Below are positions 11,124-25,069 of a stretch of 64,000 nt of DNA, in pieces. A program made the position numbers and the translations under genes. The DNA comes from Prinia subflava (Eukaryota > Chordata > Aves > Passeriformes > Cisticolidae), in the NCBI RefSeq assembly GCF_021018805.1, contig NC_086283.1, positions 54,564,312 through 54,628,311 of the forward strand, read 5' to 3'. The first letter of the stretch is position 1, and every line of letters starts with the position of its first letter. A model generated the notes under the pieces. It searched no databases, was not told the origin of the DNA, and saw only the letters and a list, made by a program, of their open reading frames with translations.

Positions 11124-14100
11124 GGGGAGAAGGAATTAGGACAAAAACGGGAGTGAGAGAGGAATAAAAAAACGGGAGTGCAAGGCTCTTTCCAGTGGAA
11201 GCCACCCTGTCACGCAGGGCTTCATAGCCTGCCTGAACAAGACCCAACATCAGGGAGCCCCTAACGGGGCCTCCAGAACCAGTCTGACCAGTTCCTGTTA
11301 CTCCTATCTCTCCATGCAGTTGGACATCTCAGCGAGCATTACACACTTGTAGCTGCTGCTAGGCCTCTGTTGTCTCCACCTGATGAGGGGAAGCAACAAG
11401 GCTGTTCTTGATAAAAGGTGGTTCGCATAAGGTCTGTACACCTACCAATCATAAGCATGCAATCCCAAATATAGTCTTCCAAAAAAGGTCTTTCTCGAGA
11501 CAGAGTCACTGTGCTGCAATGGGAAGATTATGTGAGCTGGTTACAAAAATTCATTTGTACTTTTTGGGTGGGAGGTAAATTTTGAAACTGAATTATTACA
11601 AAGCTCAAAAGCTCTAGCAGCAAGACTTCTGCATCAAGTTCAGGGCTTCCTTGGGAAATCCAGTAACTTCAAACATTCCATCCATGTCAAGGCATATGCC
11701 TACAGGGTAATACACCAGGCACAGAGTGTTGCACCCGTAACATGACCTATTTTTCTTTTGTGGCCACTTACAACCCCAGTGAGAGTAGAATATACGTGCA
11801 AATCGGTCACGCATTAAGTAACATCACTATCATCTGTCACGTGTTTGTTCACTTATCTGTTCCCCAAGGAGAGGAGTGTTTGTTTTGAGATTTTACATGC
11901 CTCTAAACATTTATTCCAGTAATGTCAAGGTCAAAGAAAGGTGTTCTTCACTTGCAGTAGGAGCTGGTGTAATCTGAGATAAGGTCCCAGAGGAAAAGAA
12001 GCCTACTTCGCAGTCACAGCTTGGCCACCGAAAACAAATGCATTCTGCACAGGCACACATCACCCTCTATCTGGAGGGCTGCCTCATGCCAGAAGAACAT
12101 CCCTGTCAACCCTCATGCCATAACCCAGTTCTTCATACAGTCTGAAACGATCTGTCATATCAATTCTTGCCTTCCTTGGCATAGTAGCATTAGAGGCAAA
12201 CTCTATCTCAGTTCAAAGCAAGTCCACAAGTACTAGAGTCATAGCTTCTTCAGTAATATTTTAATCAAAATTATTGGTATTCTCTTACTTTTTGCTGAGC
12301 AAAGGTAAGCTTGGTTGTTTTTTGGTTTTGTTTGGTTCTTTTTTAATTAAGCTATACATTCACTAAAGGAAATTAATACTTCTCAGGATACAAAGGAATA
12401 CAAAAGACCACATGTGTTTGCTTTTACTGTTCCCCAGACTTCTTTCCTTTATTGCATTCTTAGTCATAACTTACTGCTTTTTCACCTGCTGCAAACTATA
12501 AGCAAGAGGCTAACAAATACATGGCAACACATGCTTTTAAGTGTGCTATTCTTTTCTGTTTCAAGGTTTTAGAAGTAACTTTAATGCACATGCCTCCAAA
12601 GTGCTCCAAGAAACCCAAAATAACTGTCTTCTTATCAGAAAAAAAAACCACTGAAAATGATCTTCAGCTGAGACACTTTTCATTTAGCCATACTGAAATA
12701 TCACAGAAGTAACACTGCATATAGACAACAAAAGTGTCACACACTCATCAGCAGTTAAAAAAATAATCATCTAGCAATGCAAAAATGCAAATGTACGAAA
12801 AGGGATTGTGTTCAAACACTGCAAGGATCATGAGGAAAGAAACTTCTATGCCCATTGAGGGGAAATGGCATCCTATGCAGTGTGCAATCATTGAGTATAC
12901 TAGAGAGATATTTTGTCTCCTAAACAATGAAGAAGGGAGATTAGCTGGAGTCCCTGAGTAAAACTTTTCACTATTTTTTCATCAATACAAACTTGTGTTT
13001 AAGAAGACAGGATAGTGTACGACAAACATTCCCTCTCCTTGCTGTTGAGCTCCTTACTATATCAATTCAGGTGGGGAGACCTCCCCTGTTTAAAATGTCT
13101 TTTATACCCATTTGCCTACTGAAGATAATCAGAGTGTTTAAGTGTGGTACATAGCCCCCACTTCTGGGAGCAGGGAGGGGCTGACCAAAGCCAATGCAGC
13201 TAACATTATTTAATGGATTTATAAGTTGAATTCCCTGGACTCAGTGCTATTCATTATATATTTTTAAACTTCAAAGATGGAAATGCACAAAGCTGAGGCT
13301 GGACACGGAGTACACCCGGTCTTATCATTGAAATCATTATGTGTCAATTATTGTGTCCATACTAAGGAAGTTAGTCAGACATGCTCTTCAGCCTGCTGCT
13401 GGAGGGCACTGATTGCAGGTGTGGCTCTCTTGGATAACTCTTTGTGGGAAGAAATGTGTGGGAAGCCCTGGTTTCAATACAGTGGTGAAGACTATGGAAG
13501 TCATTACAACCAGCTGGCAGAGAGGTCATTTTAATTTATAGCGAAATCTAAGAGGAAGTCTGATGCATTTATGTGCTCACAGGGAGCCTTCTTCTCTGCC
13601 CAATTGGCTGCAGCATGCTTTGTTTCTTAGCAGCATGTTCAGGAAGAATCAAAAGGTGGGAGAGTGAGCTGAAGGACAGCTAGGCAATGGTCAGTGGAAG
13701 GTAAATATGGAAGGCAAACAATGCCACCACTCACAGCCAGGTATCAGACCCATGGGCAGCCACCAGCCCTCAGAATAAGCACTGCCCGTGGTAGTCAGTG
13801 CACATTTTACCAGCTGAAAGAGGAAAAAAGGAGAATTTTGCTCGCTTTCTACTTCTTCATCCTGCTTCCTCAGATATGCAGGAGTTACAAGAGAAAGGGA
13901 TCATTTTAAAATAGTCTTTGACCCACAGTATAGAATAATTGCCCTGTTAGTTACAGTGGCCACTGGGTTCTGCTGTGCACTGTGTGGGGTAGGGCTGACT
14001 AAAATGTGTGCCTTCAGTCATTCGTTGACTAACCCAGTCTTTGTGGCCAACTCATGCACGTTCCACTGCAAATGCTTTTGATAATGCTGCTATAAAGGCT

Positions 14101-15854
14101 TGTGAATGTCAGTGTAGGAGGGCAAAATATTTTGAGCTGCTCAGCTTCTCTTTATAAATATTTTTGGAAGCCACCAGTGTGAAATGCTCCATTCACATTC
14201 AGCACTGAAAAAAATAATGGCTTCTTCTAAAACAAAGACACATCTGTCAGTGCAGTAGAGTATATGAATTTACATAATCTGCAGCACAGAAAAAGTACTT
14301 TCTCAAACAAATTAAGTCAAAGCAGGCAGAGAAAGAACAGCATGAAGCTCTCTATGCAATGTCAACAATAATTAACAGAGTACTTTATAGTCTGCCAGTG
14401 CTTCCCGTGAATAAGGTACTCTCAGACATTTGGTATGAACAGGCTGCCCTCCTGTTTCTGTGCTGCTACCCAAGGCTGCAAGTCTTCGCTTTTATTGGCT
14501 AGCCTATCATTAACTTTTAAATGTTTATGCCACCCAACATTTCCCCTTAGAAGGACAAAGGACAGAGGGCATGAAGATTCTGTTGCAACTGCTGCAGGGA
14601 TCCATGGGGTTTCCTTTGCCATGTCATACTGGGAAATTCAGGGAATTGGCTTCTTTCTCGGATGCATTAAAAAAAAATTTAAAAACAAACAAACCCAAAC
14701 ACGTTGCGCCATGCACAGAACTTGTTAATCCCTTTGTTCCTCAGTTTCCCTGTCAATACCTTGGGAGAAGGCAGCTTTCTTATTTCCCTCACATGCATAA
14801 AACATTTGGAAGTTTTCTTCAACTCCTACTGGCTCTCCAGGGACACAGGCTGCAGACATTTTGAATCATGGAATCTCTTGTCCTAGGCTGCCCGTGCACA
14901 AAATGCAGAACTGATGTGAGCCTGCTTTTGTGCACAGAATAATATTGTATTGCTCTTGTACCTCTGATTTAATCACACTGCCTTTGCACGTACTTACAGA
15001 TTAAATTTCCGGAATTGCCACAGAATGGGACACTCTTAACATCTTTCTGTCTTTACAAATGGTAAAACTGCAGCCTTGCCTATAGCAGAGGGATTTCCAC
15101 AAGTTTCTTCGTTTTAGACTAATTTGACTGATTTCTTCCACGTGTGAGAGCTCAGAAGGTTGTCAGGGAGATAACTGTTGACACAGCTTTACCCTGATAT
15201 TTGAAGGACTTGGGCAGTTGAGTGCTTTTCAGCAGATTGTGCACTCGTGCAGACGCAAGCACAGTGGCAGACTACAGACCTGACTTTTTCATTTGCCAGT
15301 CTGAGCTCACGAGCAAGCACTACCTACAAACTACAGCTGTAAGAGGAGGCCAGCATGCCTCAGCTAGTGTTACTTGAACTGGTTTGAGCAAGAGAAAAAA
15401 CCTGGTGACCAAAAGTCAAGTGCAGTCAGTGTGAGACGGAGGACTTATTTGGAAGGTTGGCCTGCACTGTGTACATTGCTGCTAGTAGCTCAGCTGGTTG
15501 TTTAAACTCATCCAGACCAATATAAAACACTGTAATAATGCTTCTCTGATGCCAGCATCCTTTGTAAAGTACAGCCCTGAGCCCAGAAATTCCCATCAGC
15601 CTGCAGTCTGTGTCATTGCCTCCAGCTCCTCTGTGTATCTCAGCGCTTTCTTCCTTTCCTTCCTGCAAGCTCTGACCAAAATTAAATCAAAAGCAGCCAT
15701 CACATTCCCTGAATTGGTATAAAGGTTGAAAACAAGTATAATAAACTTTGCACTGACTGTGGCTAATTAGCATACAGGCAATCATTTATGATTAAACCAT
15801 ATAAAATGTTTGTTATTAGCACAAGAGCTGAATGCTACAGTACACAGCAAAGGT

Positions 15855-15970
15855 CCAGGGCACAGAGAAGTTAAGTGACTTGCTCAGTTTGATGCAGCAA
15901 TTCAGCAACAGAGGTAGAAATAGGCCACTCAGTTTTCTCTCTCAAAACAGGTCTAATCTCTAGATCATAC
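15855..15970 (-). mobile_element. Ancient SINE/LINE fragment (MIR/L2-like)
   Basis: The block starting ggcacagagaagttaagtga, then acttgctcag and a degraded second half ending near tagatca, matches the well-known reverse-complement core of old amniote MIR/L2-type elements (a cacagagaggttaagtgacttgcccaaggtcac pattern in short pieces). It is heavily diverged. Family assignment is from memory of the motif, not from an alignment. Confidence 0.45.
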
Positions 15971-16555
15971 TTTGATCTCCCTTTAGCAGCAGAAAATAAA
16001 ACCTCTCTGTTCATGGTATAAGTCTTTGCAGAAATTACTTTCAAGTTACAGACTCACCATTATCACATCACTGCAAGATCAAACAAAGAGAGGGGCAGTA
16101 GGAAAGGAAAAGAAGGGTTACTTTGTGTCACTTACTTCTACTGTCTGCTCAACAAAGCCAAAGAGGAAAAACAATTTTTTTTTTTTTTCACACAGATGTC
16201 TTTTACAGCACATCAAACACTTCTCATGGGCGTGTGTCAGAGACATTTTACTACAAAGGCTTTGTCCTTTGCATTCACAGCAGCCCGGATGTTTATCAGG
16301 ATTTTCCATTCCCTAAATTCAAGATCACACTGGGATCTGTGTTAAGATGGCAGCAGAAGTACATCAACAGAGTCCAAAGTACAAAATTCGTAGTAAAAAG
16401 AAAGCACTAACACAACTTGTTCCTGCGCTAAGGCTGTGGTGGGAGAGTTCCTGTTGTCTCTAAAGGAATGTCTGGAGAAGGAAACAGCCTATTTTCAATG
16501 TGCTCGCTTGGAGAAGGTCAGTATGAGGGAACAGTAGTCTTTCCTAATGGATTTA

Positions 16556-16637
16556 CTTCTAGTAAATGTAAATTTAGTAAATTTAAAAATCTAGTAAATT
16601 AATCTAAATCTAGTAAATTAAAAAATTCTAGTAAATA
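16556..16637 (+). repeat. A/T-rich minisatellite (tctagtaaat units)
   Basis: Four or five irregular copies of tctagtaaat, each followed by variable t/a/aat spacer, occur in about 80 bp. Spacing differs between copies (roughly 17-32 bp), so this is a decayed short tandem array. No coding frame or known element goes with it. Confidence 0.7.
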
Positions 16638-18410
16638 GTCTTCCATGCAAAGCATGTGGCCGCAATATCATGAAGACAACATCCCTTTATTTGCTACGCA
16701 ATATCTCATGCATATATTGTGCTCTCAGTGTGCCTCCAGCAATCCTCTGATTTGTTTACTCATAAGGGCAGTTTGTACTTCTTTAAGTTAGCTAGTACAA
16801 CAAAGATCATTACGCAGAGACAAACTAAATTTAACATTGCTATATACTCTTCCTCTCTTAGGCCAAGACACAACAGCATTGTGCATTTCCTCTCTTCTCA
16901 CCCCATGCTCTGGTGTGCATAATCTCAGTCCACAAATTACTATAGGGTCCTTCAAAAAACTCTTGTATCCTTCCTTGGTGAGGTGTTCTTTCTAGGAACA
17001 AACCTGGCCATGGAGTGTTGCTCTAAGGCAGTACTTTGAACCTCCCTGCCAGCAGAAACTGAGGATATTGCAGAAAAAGAGGATAAGCAGAAATAGCAGA
17101 GATGTCTGATGTCCCTTCATTTGCCTCTGTTTGGAATATTAAAAAATCTCCCAATTCTTCTCTATGCCAATTCTCTTGTAGGCTGAAGTAACTGTTTTCC
17201 TGTTTTAGTGATCCTAGTTTCTCAAGAAGGTAAGCCATCAGGTAATCCTATACTTTACTGTCTGCCTACCACCACTGCTACTGTGTAGTCTCACACAGCA
17301 TTTGTGCATTGCCCCTGCCTTCACCAGCACAAACAGATCCATCCATCAGGCTCCAGCACGTGTATCTGCAGACAAAGGAAACCCTGTCTATTACTGGTAG
17401 CAGTAACTCCTTCCCCAGTGAGTCTGAACAGCCTCTGTCTCCAGGTTAAACCAAATGGCTTTGGTTGTCTCTCAGAGATGTGAGTGAATGGATGTGCCGC
17501 CCCACAACTCCCACCTCTCAGATCATATACTACTTATGTGAAAACAGTGGGTAAGCTTCTGGCAGCTCTTCCCGTTTAAAATGGGCTGGGGAAAAGCAGC
17601 ATGTAATTTTCTGGCAGCAACACTGGAACAGTAAAACTAATGAGTCCCTACAGCTATTCCCACCTGTTCTTAGAGCAATATATATATTGGATATATACCC
17701 ACCCATGAGTCTATCTCTGATGTTAACTCAAACTATTAAAAAAAACCCCAAACCAAACCCAACCCAGACCCCAGACTTTCCTGCGCAGGAAAAAAGATGT
17801 AAAAGAGCAGGTGGAAATTTCACCTGTTTTAACATCTTGCTTAAGTTAGGTCTAAACTCCTTCCACAGAAGGGAATAAAAGCAGGACAGATGTATCAGCA
17901 CCAGCATCAGCGCAAGGGTGATAGTGACCAGAGATACTGTGATACATGAATATGGAGCAAGATGAGGGTGAGTCAGCAGAAGATGTTTGTCTTCTATGTG
18001 AAGTCCTAAAATTTGGCTGTCTATTACAGGAAATTACACTAATACTGAATCACAGTTCTGTACGCATCATCATCCTGTACAGATGTTTTCCATGGTGAGG
18101 AAGTTGTTGTTAGCTTGGTTTTACAATTTTATGCAATAATTTCATTTCAAAATGTGTCCTAGAGCATCCAGTTTTCCTTCTGCGTGAAAGTACCTGCAGT
18201 ATTTATGATTTCTGTTCTCTCCAGTAACAACTCTGACCAAGACACTCCAAAGATAGATTCAACAGCCCTTCCATATTCCACCTGGAAAAGACAAATAGCT
18301 TGCAACTGTTCTCTAGCAAAACACACAGAAGACAAGATGAAAGAACTGAAAAGCAACAGTGGAATTCTCATAAAATGGAGATTTATCTCATGACAAATGC
18401 ACTAGATTGC

Positions 18411-18464
18411 ATTTTTCTGAGATATTTTTAATTTGGGATTTTTCTGAGATATTTTTACATTTTT
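18411..18464 (+). repeat. 27-bp tandem duplication
   Basis: Two adjacent copies begin with the same 20 bases, atttttctgagatattttta, at 18,411 and 18,438, then differ in their last few bases. This is a simple two-copy tandem duplication in non-coding DNA. Confidence 0.75.
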
Positions 18465-21400
18465 CCATATAATTTATTTGGACATATCTTCAGAAGGAAT
18501 ACACTGATTTGAAAATATTCCATTATGATGAGAATGCTTCCATTATGATTGGATTTCAAGCTTTCTGTGCTCCATAAACTTTTTAAAAAGTCTTGGGAAA
18601 TAGCTGTTAAAAAAGTCCCAAAGATTCTAGAGCTTGGCAGGGAGTTAATTCAACTTATCTGTAGCAAAACGTGTTTAAAATTTATTTCTTTTAATAGCTA
18701 TTAAATGTTGACAGTGCAGTAAAGAGATATGCTGATAATAGAAAAATCATCCCTTTTGCAAATAATAACAGTAATGAGGCATTATTGCACAAGGGGAAAA
18801 AGAAGAAAAGCATTTCATCCTGTATAGTCTTTCCCCTCAGACAATACGGCCTTTGGCAAAACTGTGATGTTATCCAGGTCTTTAAATAGTGAAGTTTCCA
18901 AACAAAAAATTGTGTAAAAAAGATTTGAAGAAGATATATTTATAATTAATGATGGAGCTTGGAAGAGATCCAACAATCAAAGCAATTCTTGTTTTCTAAC
19001 CTGGAAAAAAGCTTTCTATAAACACATATAGTGAAGATTCCAGTAAAGAAGCAGAGTGATGAAGTAAAACAGGATACAGATACAATACTTGAGAATGTTT
19101 CAGACTTTCAGATATCCTCAACCATGATGCAAGCTATCTATCACAGATAGATTTGGGATGTAACATCAGTGGAAGCCTATGGAGACAGCTTTGCTGGTAC
19201 ATCAATACAGCTCCAAATGATCCTGCTTCCTGTCATAACTACTTCTGGGTAGAAGCAGTTCTACTATCTTTTCAGTAGCCCACAAGTCAGCATTGCATAG
19301 ACTGAGGCAGCTGAATTGCTGTTGTTCTTTTTGTGTTTAGTGTTTGTTTTTCCTGGTGTGTGTTGTTTTTGTAACTGCTAGTTCTCTGATTGAGGCTTTG
19401 GCCTAAATACAGTGGGGAAGGGGAAGGGGTGGTTTGGTCTTTGCAAAAGCCAAACCAAAGCTGTTTCAGTTCCAGGTCCCATTTTTTCTGAACCCTGAAA
19501 GTTAAAACCAGCATGGCTTGGATAAATGCTTCTAATTCTAGCCTACCCCTATTTAAAACAAGAAGGAGGATATGTTTTTAAAAAGCTAAAACTAGTATGG
19601 CCTGGAATGAAGTATCTGAAGACATGTAGGGAGGATTCAGATAAATAATTCCATTCCTCTCCCCGCCCCTTATATCTCTCATTAATTTTATCCTATCCTT
19701 TCCATGCTTTCTGTCTCTCAGATATTGTTTGCTTTCCCTCAATTTCCAATGAAGCTTGAAATTAGATTTTCTTTACCTCCTTGCTAGTCAACAAGCTCTG
19801 AACCACACATCCTGGTGAAAGTTAACTCCTAGACTGAGTCACTGACTTATCTTCCACCTCTGTACCTGAACTGGCTGAAACCACACAAAAGAAATTACTA
19901 TGTAGTCCTGTGTCCATCTCACACCAACATTATTTGATTGTTGGAAGGATAACTCTGAGTTTAGTTGGACAGAAATAGAGCCACCCAGCTGTGATGGTTT
20001 TAGTCTCCATCTATGAGAGCAGAAATTGGGCCACACTATTACTCAAGATAGAAACAGCACTCATTGTCACAATTTATAACTTCATCAGGAGTTAACTTGG
20101 GAGCTGCAAGCTAGCAGCAATAATTCATACATTGCTGCAAACTGTATTTTCATAACTTCTGTTGATACTGGCAAAGTGCTTGTTTTGGCTTTCTACATGT
20201 TGCACTCATTAGTATAATATAACATAGCCACTCAGATATATTTAGGGGAAGGTCATTTTTATACAAATTATTATGTACTGGGAAGTTAAATAAACAACCA
20301 AGTTAAAGATATCAACAATCCCACTCCTTGATCCATGCCAAAGTGAATTTTAAACACTTGTTGGTTCAGTTGGAGGAAAAGTCAAGCAGTGATTATGTCA
20401 GTTGGAAGAGAGAGCACATTACATTCCCTTTTATTTGAGAACTTACCTGGAATGCTAAATAAAATGAAAATGGCTAAATATATGCGTAAAGCTAGAGGTG
20501 TTCAAAGACAAGCTAGAACACACGTGGTTGCTATACCATTAGCAAGACTACTCATCCTGTTCATAATAAGGAAAACTCCTATTGAGACTTCACTGAGCAG
20601 AAAGTACAGTACCCTGACTATTTATTAACAGCTCTTTGGAATGTGTTTCCAAGGCACAAAAGGACACTGACCTTGAAAATAGTATTTGGGTGGAAGTAAA
20701 TGTCCATGGTTTTCGTTTTGCAAGTTCATAACCGTAAAAGTTACAAAACAAGTCACTTTTGAAAAGTACTCATCTTTTACGCTCATTAGATTGCCATCCA
20801 GAGATGACTGAACATGATATTTAAACAGTAGTGTTTTTGCCAATGAGTTGCATGATCAACACGAACTGCTAATGTTTTCTATTCTAAACCTTCTCAAAAT
20901 GTCAAGTGTTCTTGTGAGCTGAGTTTAAGTGGCATAAAAGTAACTTTTGAAGTTGTTGTTGATGAGATACCCTTGGGAAACTCAGTATATATACTAAAAT
21001 TACATTCACAATATCCTCTAATCTTCCCTGCTGCAAAAGAATTAGGCTCCCAACTCACATTTCCATTGCTGGTAATGTAGCACGGTCTGGGTCTGCCTTG
21101 CAACAAAGACAGTGAGCATTCTTAAATAGCACAGGTCTTCTGTCCTGAATTTTCTCAAGTGGCAAGAAAATAAAAACCTAAATTAAAGAAATTCCTTTTG
21201 AAAACCTATATCTGACAAATAACTCTGTTACAACCCTTGTAATTGCAGCACTGTTAATTTTTATATAGTTTTTTTTTTACACAGCAGTTCACCAGCACAG
21301 CAGAAAAATTCACAGTTGTCTGAGTCACACTGGCTGTAGCAGATTCACAGATTTCTTTAGTCCCAGCTTCTTCTGTGCCTTGAAACATCAGAGAAAGGTA

Positions 21401-22001
21401 AGGAAACTGGTGCATTACCTAAGGTCCTTGCCAAGGATGTGGAAGACCTGGGCTCACTCCCTGCTACTCGTGGTTATCACGTGTGAACCCGTACAAGCCA
21501 TACCAAACTATTTCCAGTAACAGAGGCAGAACTTTGATGTGCCTGTCCAGAGGTCTCACAGCCTCAGTCAGGTGCCTCCAGAGCTCTCTTGGCTCTTGCA
21601 GGGCCTCCTTGATTTCACCCTATTGCAGCAGGAAAGACCACGGGCTTCTAGGTTTTTGGCCCAAGCCAGTGCCGATGATGTTTGTTACACCATTTACAGC
21701 AAAAGCCATTAATTGATTTCCTTCTAAAGTTCCAAGTAAGTCAAGATCATCATCGACACTGTATTTCCAGTGCCATGGGTTTCATGTGTTGCAGATCAGG
21801 TGTTTCTGGAGTCCCCTTTTTGATTACCAAACAAAATTTTTTTACTCCAAGTATTTCCCAAAAGTTTAGTTGGACAGGTGGAACTTTATGGACTACTAGC
21901 ACGGGGATTGCACTCTTGTGATCAGTGTTTGGTAGTTTATTCACACACTGGAGTCAGGTTGGAAGGGACCGCAGTTCAAGAAGGGCTGTCCTAAAGCTTG
22001 T

Positions 22002-22044
22002 GACACAATCCTGTGGATTGTGGATTCTGGCACAGGATTGTGTC
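22002..22044 (+). repeat. 14-bp perfect inverted repeat (hairpin)
   Basis: The arms gacacaatcctgtg (22,002-22,015) and cacaggattgtgtc (22,031-22,044) are exact reverse complements around a 15-base loop. No transposon ends, T-run terminator or RNA gene features accompany it. It could be a cruciform-forming palindrome or a remnant of a small element. Confidence 0.7.
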
Positions 22045-25000
22045 CAGAAGGTTCTTGAATACATGAGATATTTAGAAGGTGCTCAAAGTCTCTGTTCACT
22101 TATTGAAAGGCAGACTGGTATTTTTTGCTGCTGTTCCATGCACAAGTGTCTGATTGCAGTAATAAACAGTATTTTGGACAGGGAAACTCAGTTTTCAGTT
22201 TTAGCATGCCACAACAACTACAGTGGTGCAAAGCATAAGCATTTATAAAGATGAGCTTTTGTAAATGGCACTTCATGGGTAAAGTGAAAGCATAAAAATC
22301 TAAAAGCAGGGTAGAATTTTTAATTTATATTTACTATCTGATTTTGTATCTGCATTTTTCACTTGACCTGTAGCGAGCATTAGTTAGGATATCAGTTCCA
22401 TTAAATAAACATTTCAGAATTTGAGTGCTTTCAAATTGCTAACTGCTCATTTGTGATCATTTAGTAACACTCGGTGATGATGTCTCTATAACAAGTAATT
22501 CATGTCTAAACTGGCTTTCACACTGCTGAAATGTAAAAGTTCAAGCATGCTGGTAGAACAAGTTGGCCTCCTAAGAACATTTCAGGGTCATTTCACATGT
22601 TTGATTGCATCTGGTCTTTTAACTATGTTATGACACTCCTAGACCTAAAAGCCTGTTTTCATCCAGGTAATGTACAGTGCTGCAGCCTCATTTGCACTGT
22701 ATTCACAAACTTAGCAAGTGGGCTGAAAAATGCACAGGGATATTCAGCAGATGACTGCGGGTTAAGCAGGCTAACCCACATCCAGAGATATCCAGAATGT
22801 GGGTTACGTACAGGTAGAAGAGGCAGAAGAGTACAGCTGCCACATCCAGGTCAATGAGATGCATCTGGGTTCTCAGCCCATCCTTGCCTCAGCCGGCTTC
22901 CTCCGTAAACCAGGCAACTGGGCCAGTTGGTGATGCTGCTTAGCAGCTCACCCTGCAAGGAGGGCACTTTCACTGTTAGCCCCAGCTGCTCACACAGCCC
23001 TGACAGTTGTAAAGCCCAGCATTTTGCAATATCGACTCACTGCCATGAAGTACGAAGATAATCTTTAGAACATCACATAAGGCAGGAGCTTTCCTAATTA
23101 CTAACAAGGATCGCTAACTCCTCATCGAAGTATAGAGCTGTAAATGCAGCAAAAAAATGGCCTACCAGTATGAATTTTTAACTGAAACATCAGAAGCCAG
23201 GGAACTGGTTAAAAGCAAGAGAATACTCTTTTTTGTGTAAAGTAACTCTAATGTTTATAATTTTCAGGTGATTTCTTTAATCTTCACACGTATTCACAAT
23301 GAAGGACAGCAAAACAATTCTGTCTGTGCTACGTGGGGATGAAAAGGCAGCAAGGATACAGACTCTGCCCAAGACCAGCATGAAGAGACTGGAATGTCTG
23401 GCTGCCAGCCCCATTCTCAAAATACATCGTTCCTTTCTAGAGACAGCAGCTGTTTGTTCTCTGACACTTACAAAGCATCTAAGATTATTTCCATTGAAGT
23501 TAATAATCTGTGCAGTCCAGTGAGAACAAAATTGGGTCATAGATATTTAAACTGGCCCAATTTCACTGAAGACTCCTGGTAAGCTCATGGTTACACACAA
23601 CTCTGTAATTATCAGGTTCATTTAGGGAAGCTGAGTGGCACATGCGGAAGACTGGGGCAATAACACAAAAGCTGTGCACTCAGCTTTGTTCTGCCACAAG
23701 CATGCATGGCCAGTCTTTTGTCCAGGGCAATTCCTGTAGCCTGAAATGAAGCTGGGGGTTGCATGCACTCTGTGTATCCTTCTGTGCCATCGCTAGAGGT
23801 GTGTACCTTCTGCAAGGAAAATCCAGGCATTCCCTCAGCCCATGACTGATGCAGATACAACACCTTGGGCAAAAAGGCTTCCTCTAGGATATATGAGCAT
23901 TCGTCTGCATTTCAGTTGTGTGATGGGTTTGTCCATCCCATGACAAAGGGGGCATGGTGGGGTTCCAGGGAAAGTGGCCAGCAAGGGAGTATAGACAGGA
24001 GAACTGTCCTGGCAAAGAGGATCCAGATTTGAAGCCCCAGGTAGGATGTCCCAATCATGCTCTAGGGTGTCCTAGTCATGCTCTAATCTCTTTGTGAGAC
24101 CTCAAGCAAAACATAGGCATTTAAACTTTTTTCCACAACAAAGCTGAGGATATTATTGTTTTGTTTATGTTCACCAAAATTTGATAATTTTAAAGAAGCA
24201 GAATTGCACTGAAGCTGGCGGACAATACCTTGTGACTGCAAGAAAGACCTCAGTGCTTCTGACTTCCATCGAGTTCCTGCAAAGCAGGACACAGAAGCCA
24301 GAAGCCATGAGCCACTGACATTTGTATGTCAGCAACAGTAGCATTGAAATGAACATGCTCATTTCCATTGAAGAAATTTGTCCTATTACCTTTTTTTTTT
24401 TTTTTTTTGAGCAGTGGTAGGCAGAGTGAAAATGGACATCAATATGACTGCTTATTACAAACTTTCTCCTGCTTTTTGTACCAGATTTGGCCCCTACTGT
24501 ATATCCAGAGGACATCCTGAGACACTGTAGGCATTTCACTGGGGCAATCCTGAGTTGCTGCATAGCACTTTGGACATCCTTACTGTCAGTGAAGAAATGT
24601 AGGTGCCATGAAAGGATAATTAAGCCCACCTAAGAGTCCCAAACTGTGTCAAACAGCTAACACTGAGTCTTGTGTAATAACCTACAATTAGCATGTAATG
24701 CCCAAGGCATTTGCACATTGACAACATGGTTTAATCTGGTAATAAAGTAGGCTAAAATGATTATTATAGCTAATAGTATTTTTAACAGAAGTGAAACTAC
24801 AGAAAAGAAGCTCCAGAAACATATTGATTTCAGCTGTGCTTTCCTGACAAGTCTGTATAGGTTTTGTTATTTATGGTCCATTTTTTCAAAAAGGACCCAA
24901 GGCAAATGTAGAAATCCCTGGTTGTATGAAATGGATGGTTGTGCATCAAAATGAGGGATTTGCATGTTTAACTGCCCATATTTGTATCCTTCTATCCAGT

Positions 25001-25069
25001 TTGCATATGCAAAGGCAAAGATTGTTATATTTATCAGTGCATAAATGAAAGGAGAAGAGATAAATGACC

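Larger units (their letters stand above)
11150..25069. other. Gene-poor AT-rich stretch
   Basis: No gene is recognised across these 14 kb. Contents seen: an ancient repeat fragment near 15,855, an A/T-rich minisatellite at 16,556-16,637, a 27-bp tandem duplication at 18,411-18,464, a 14-bp perfect hairpin at 22,002-22,044, and an 18-base T-run at 24,391-24,408. The longest open frame, 152 codons on the minus strand at 24,171-24,629, includes the poly-T run read as lysines and looks like chance. Confidence 0.6.

Noticed and set aside
14735..14775. cctcagtttccctgtcaata, like the plus-strand MIR core
   Set aside because: Match is limited to one short word, and flanks do not follow the MIR order.
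21950..21990. caggttggaagggacc word resembling a CR1 3' end
   Set aside because: Only about 16 bases fit. The neighbouring sequence does not continue as CR1.
24171..24629. 152-codon open frame, minus strand
   Set aside because: Contains the poly-T tract read as a lysine run and has no recognisable domain.
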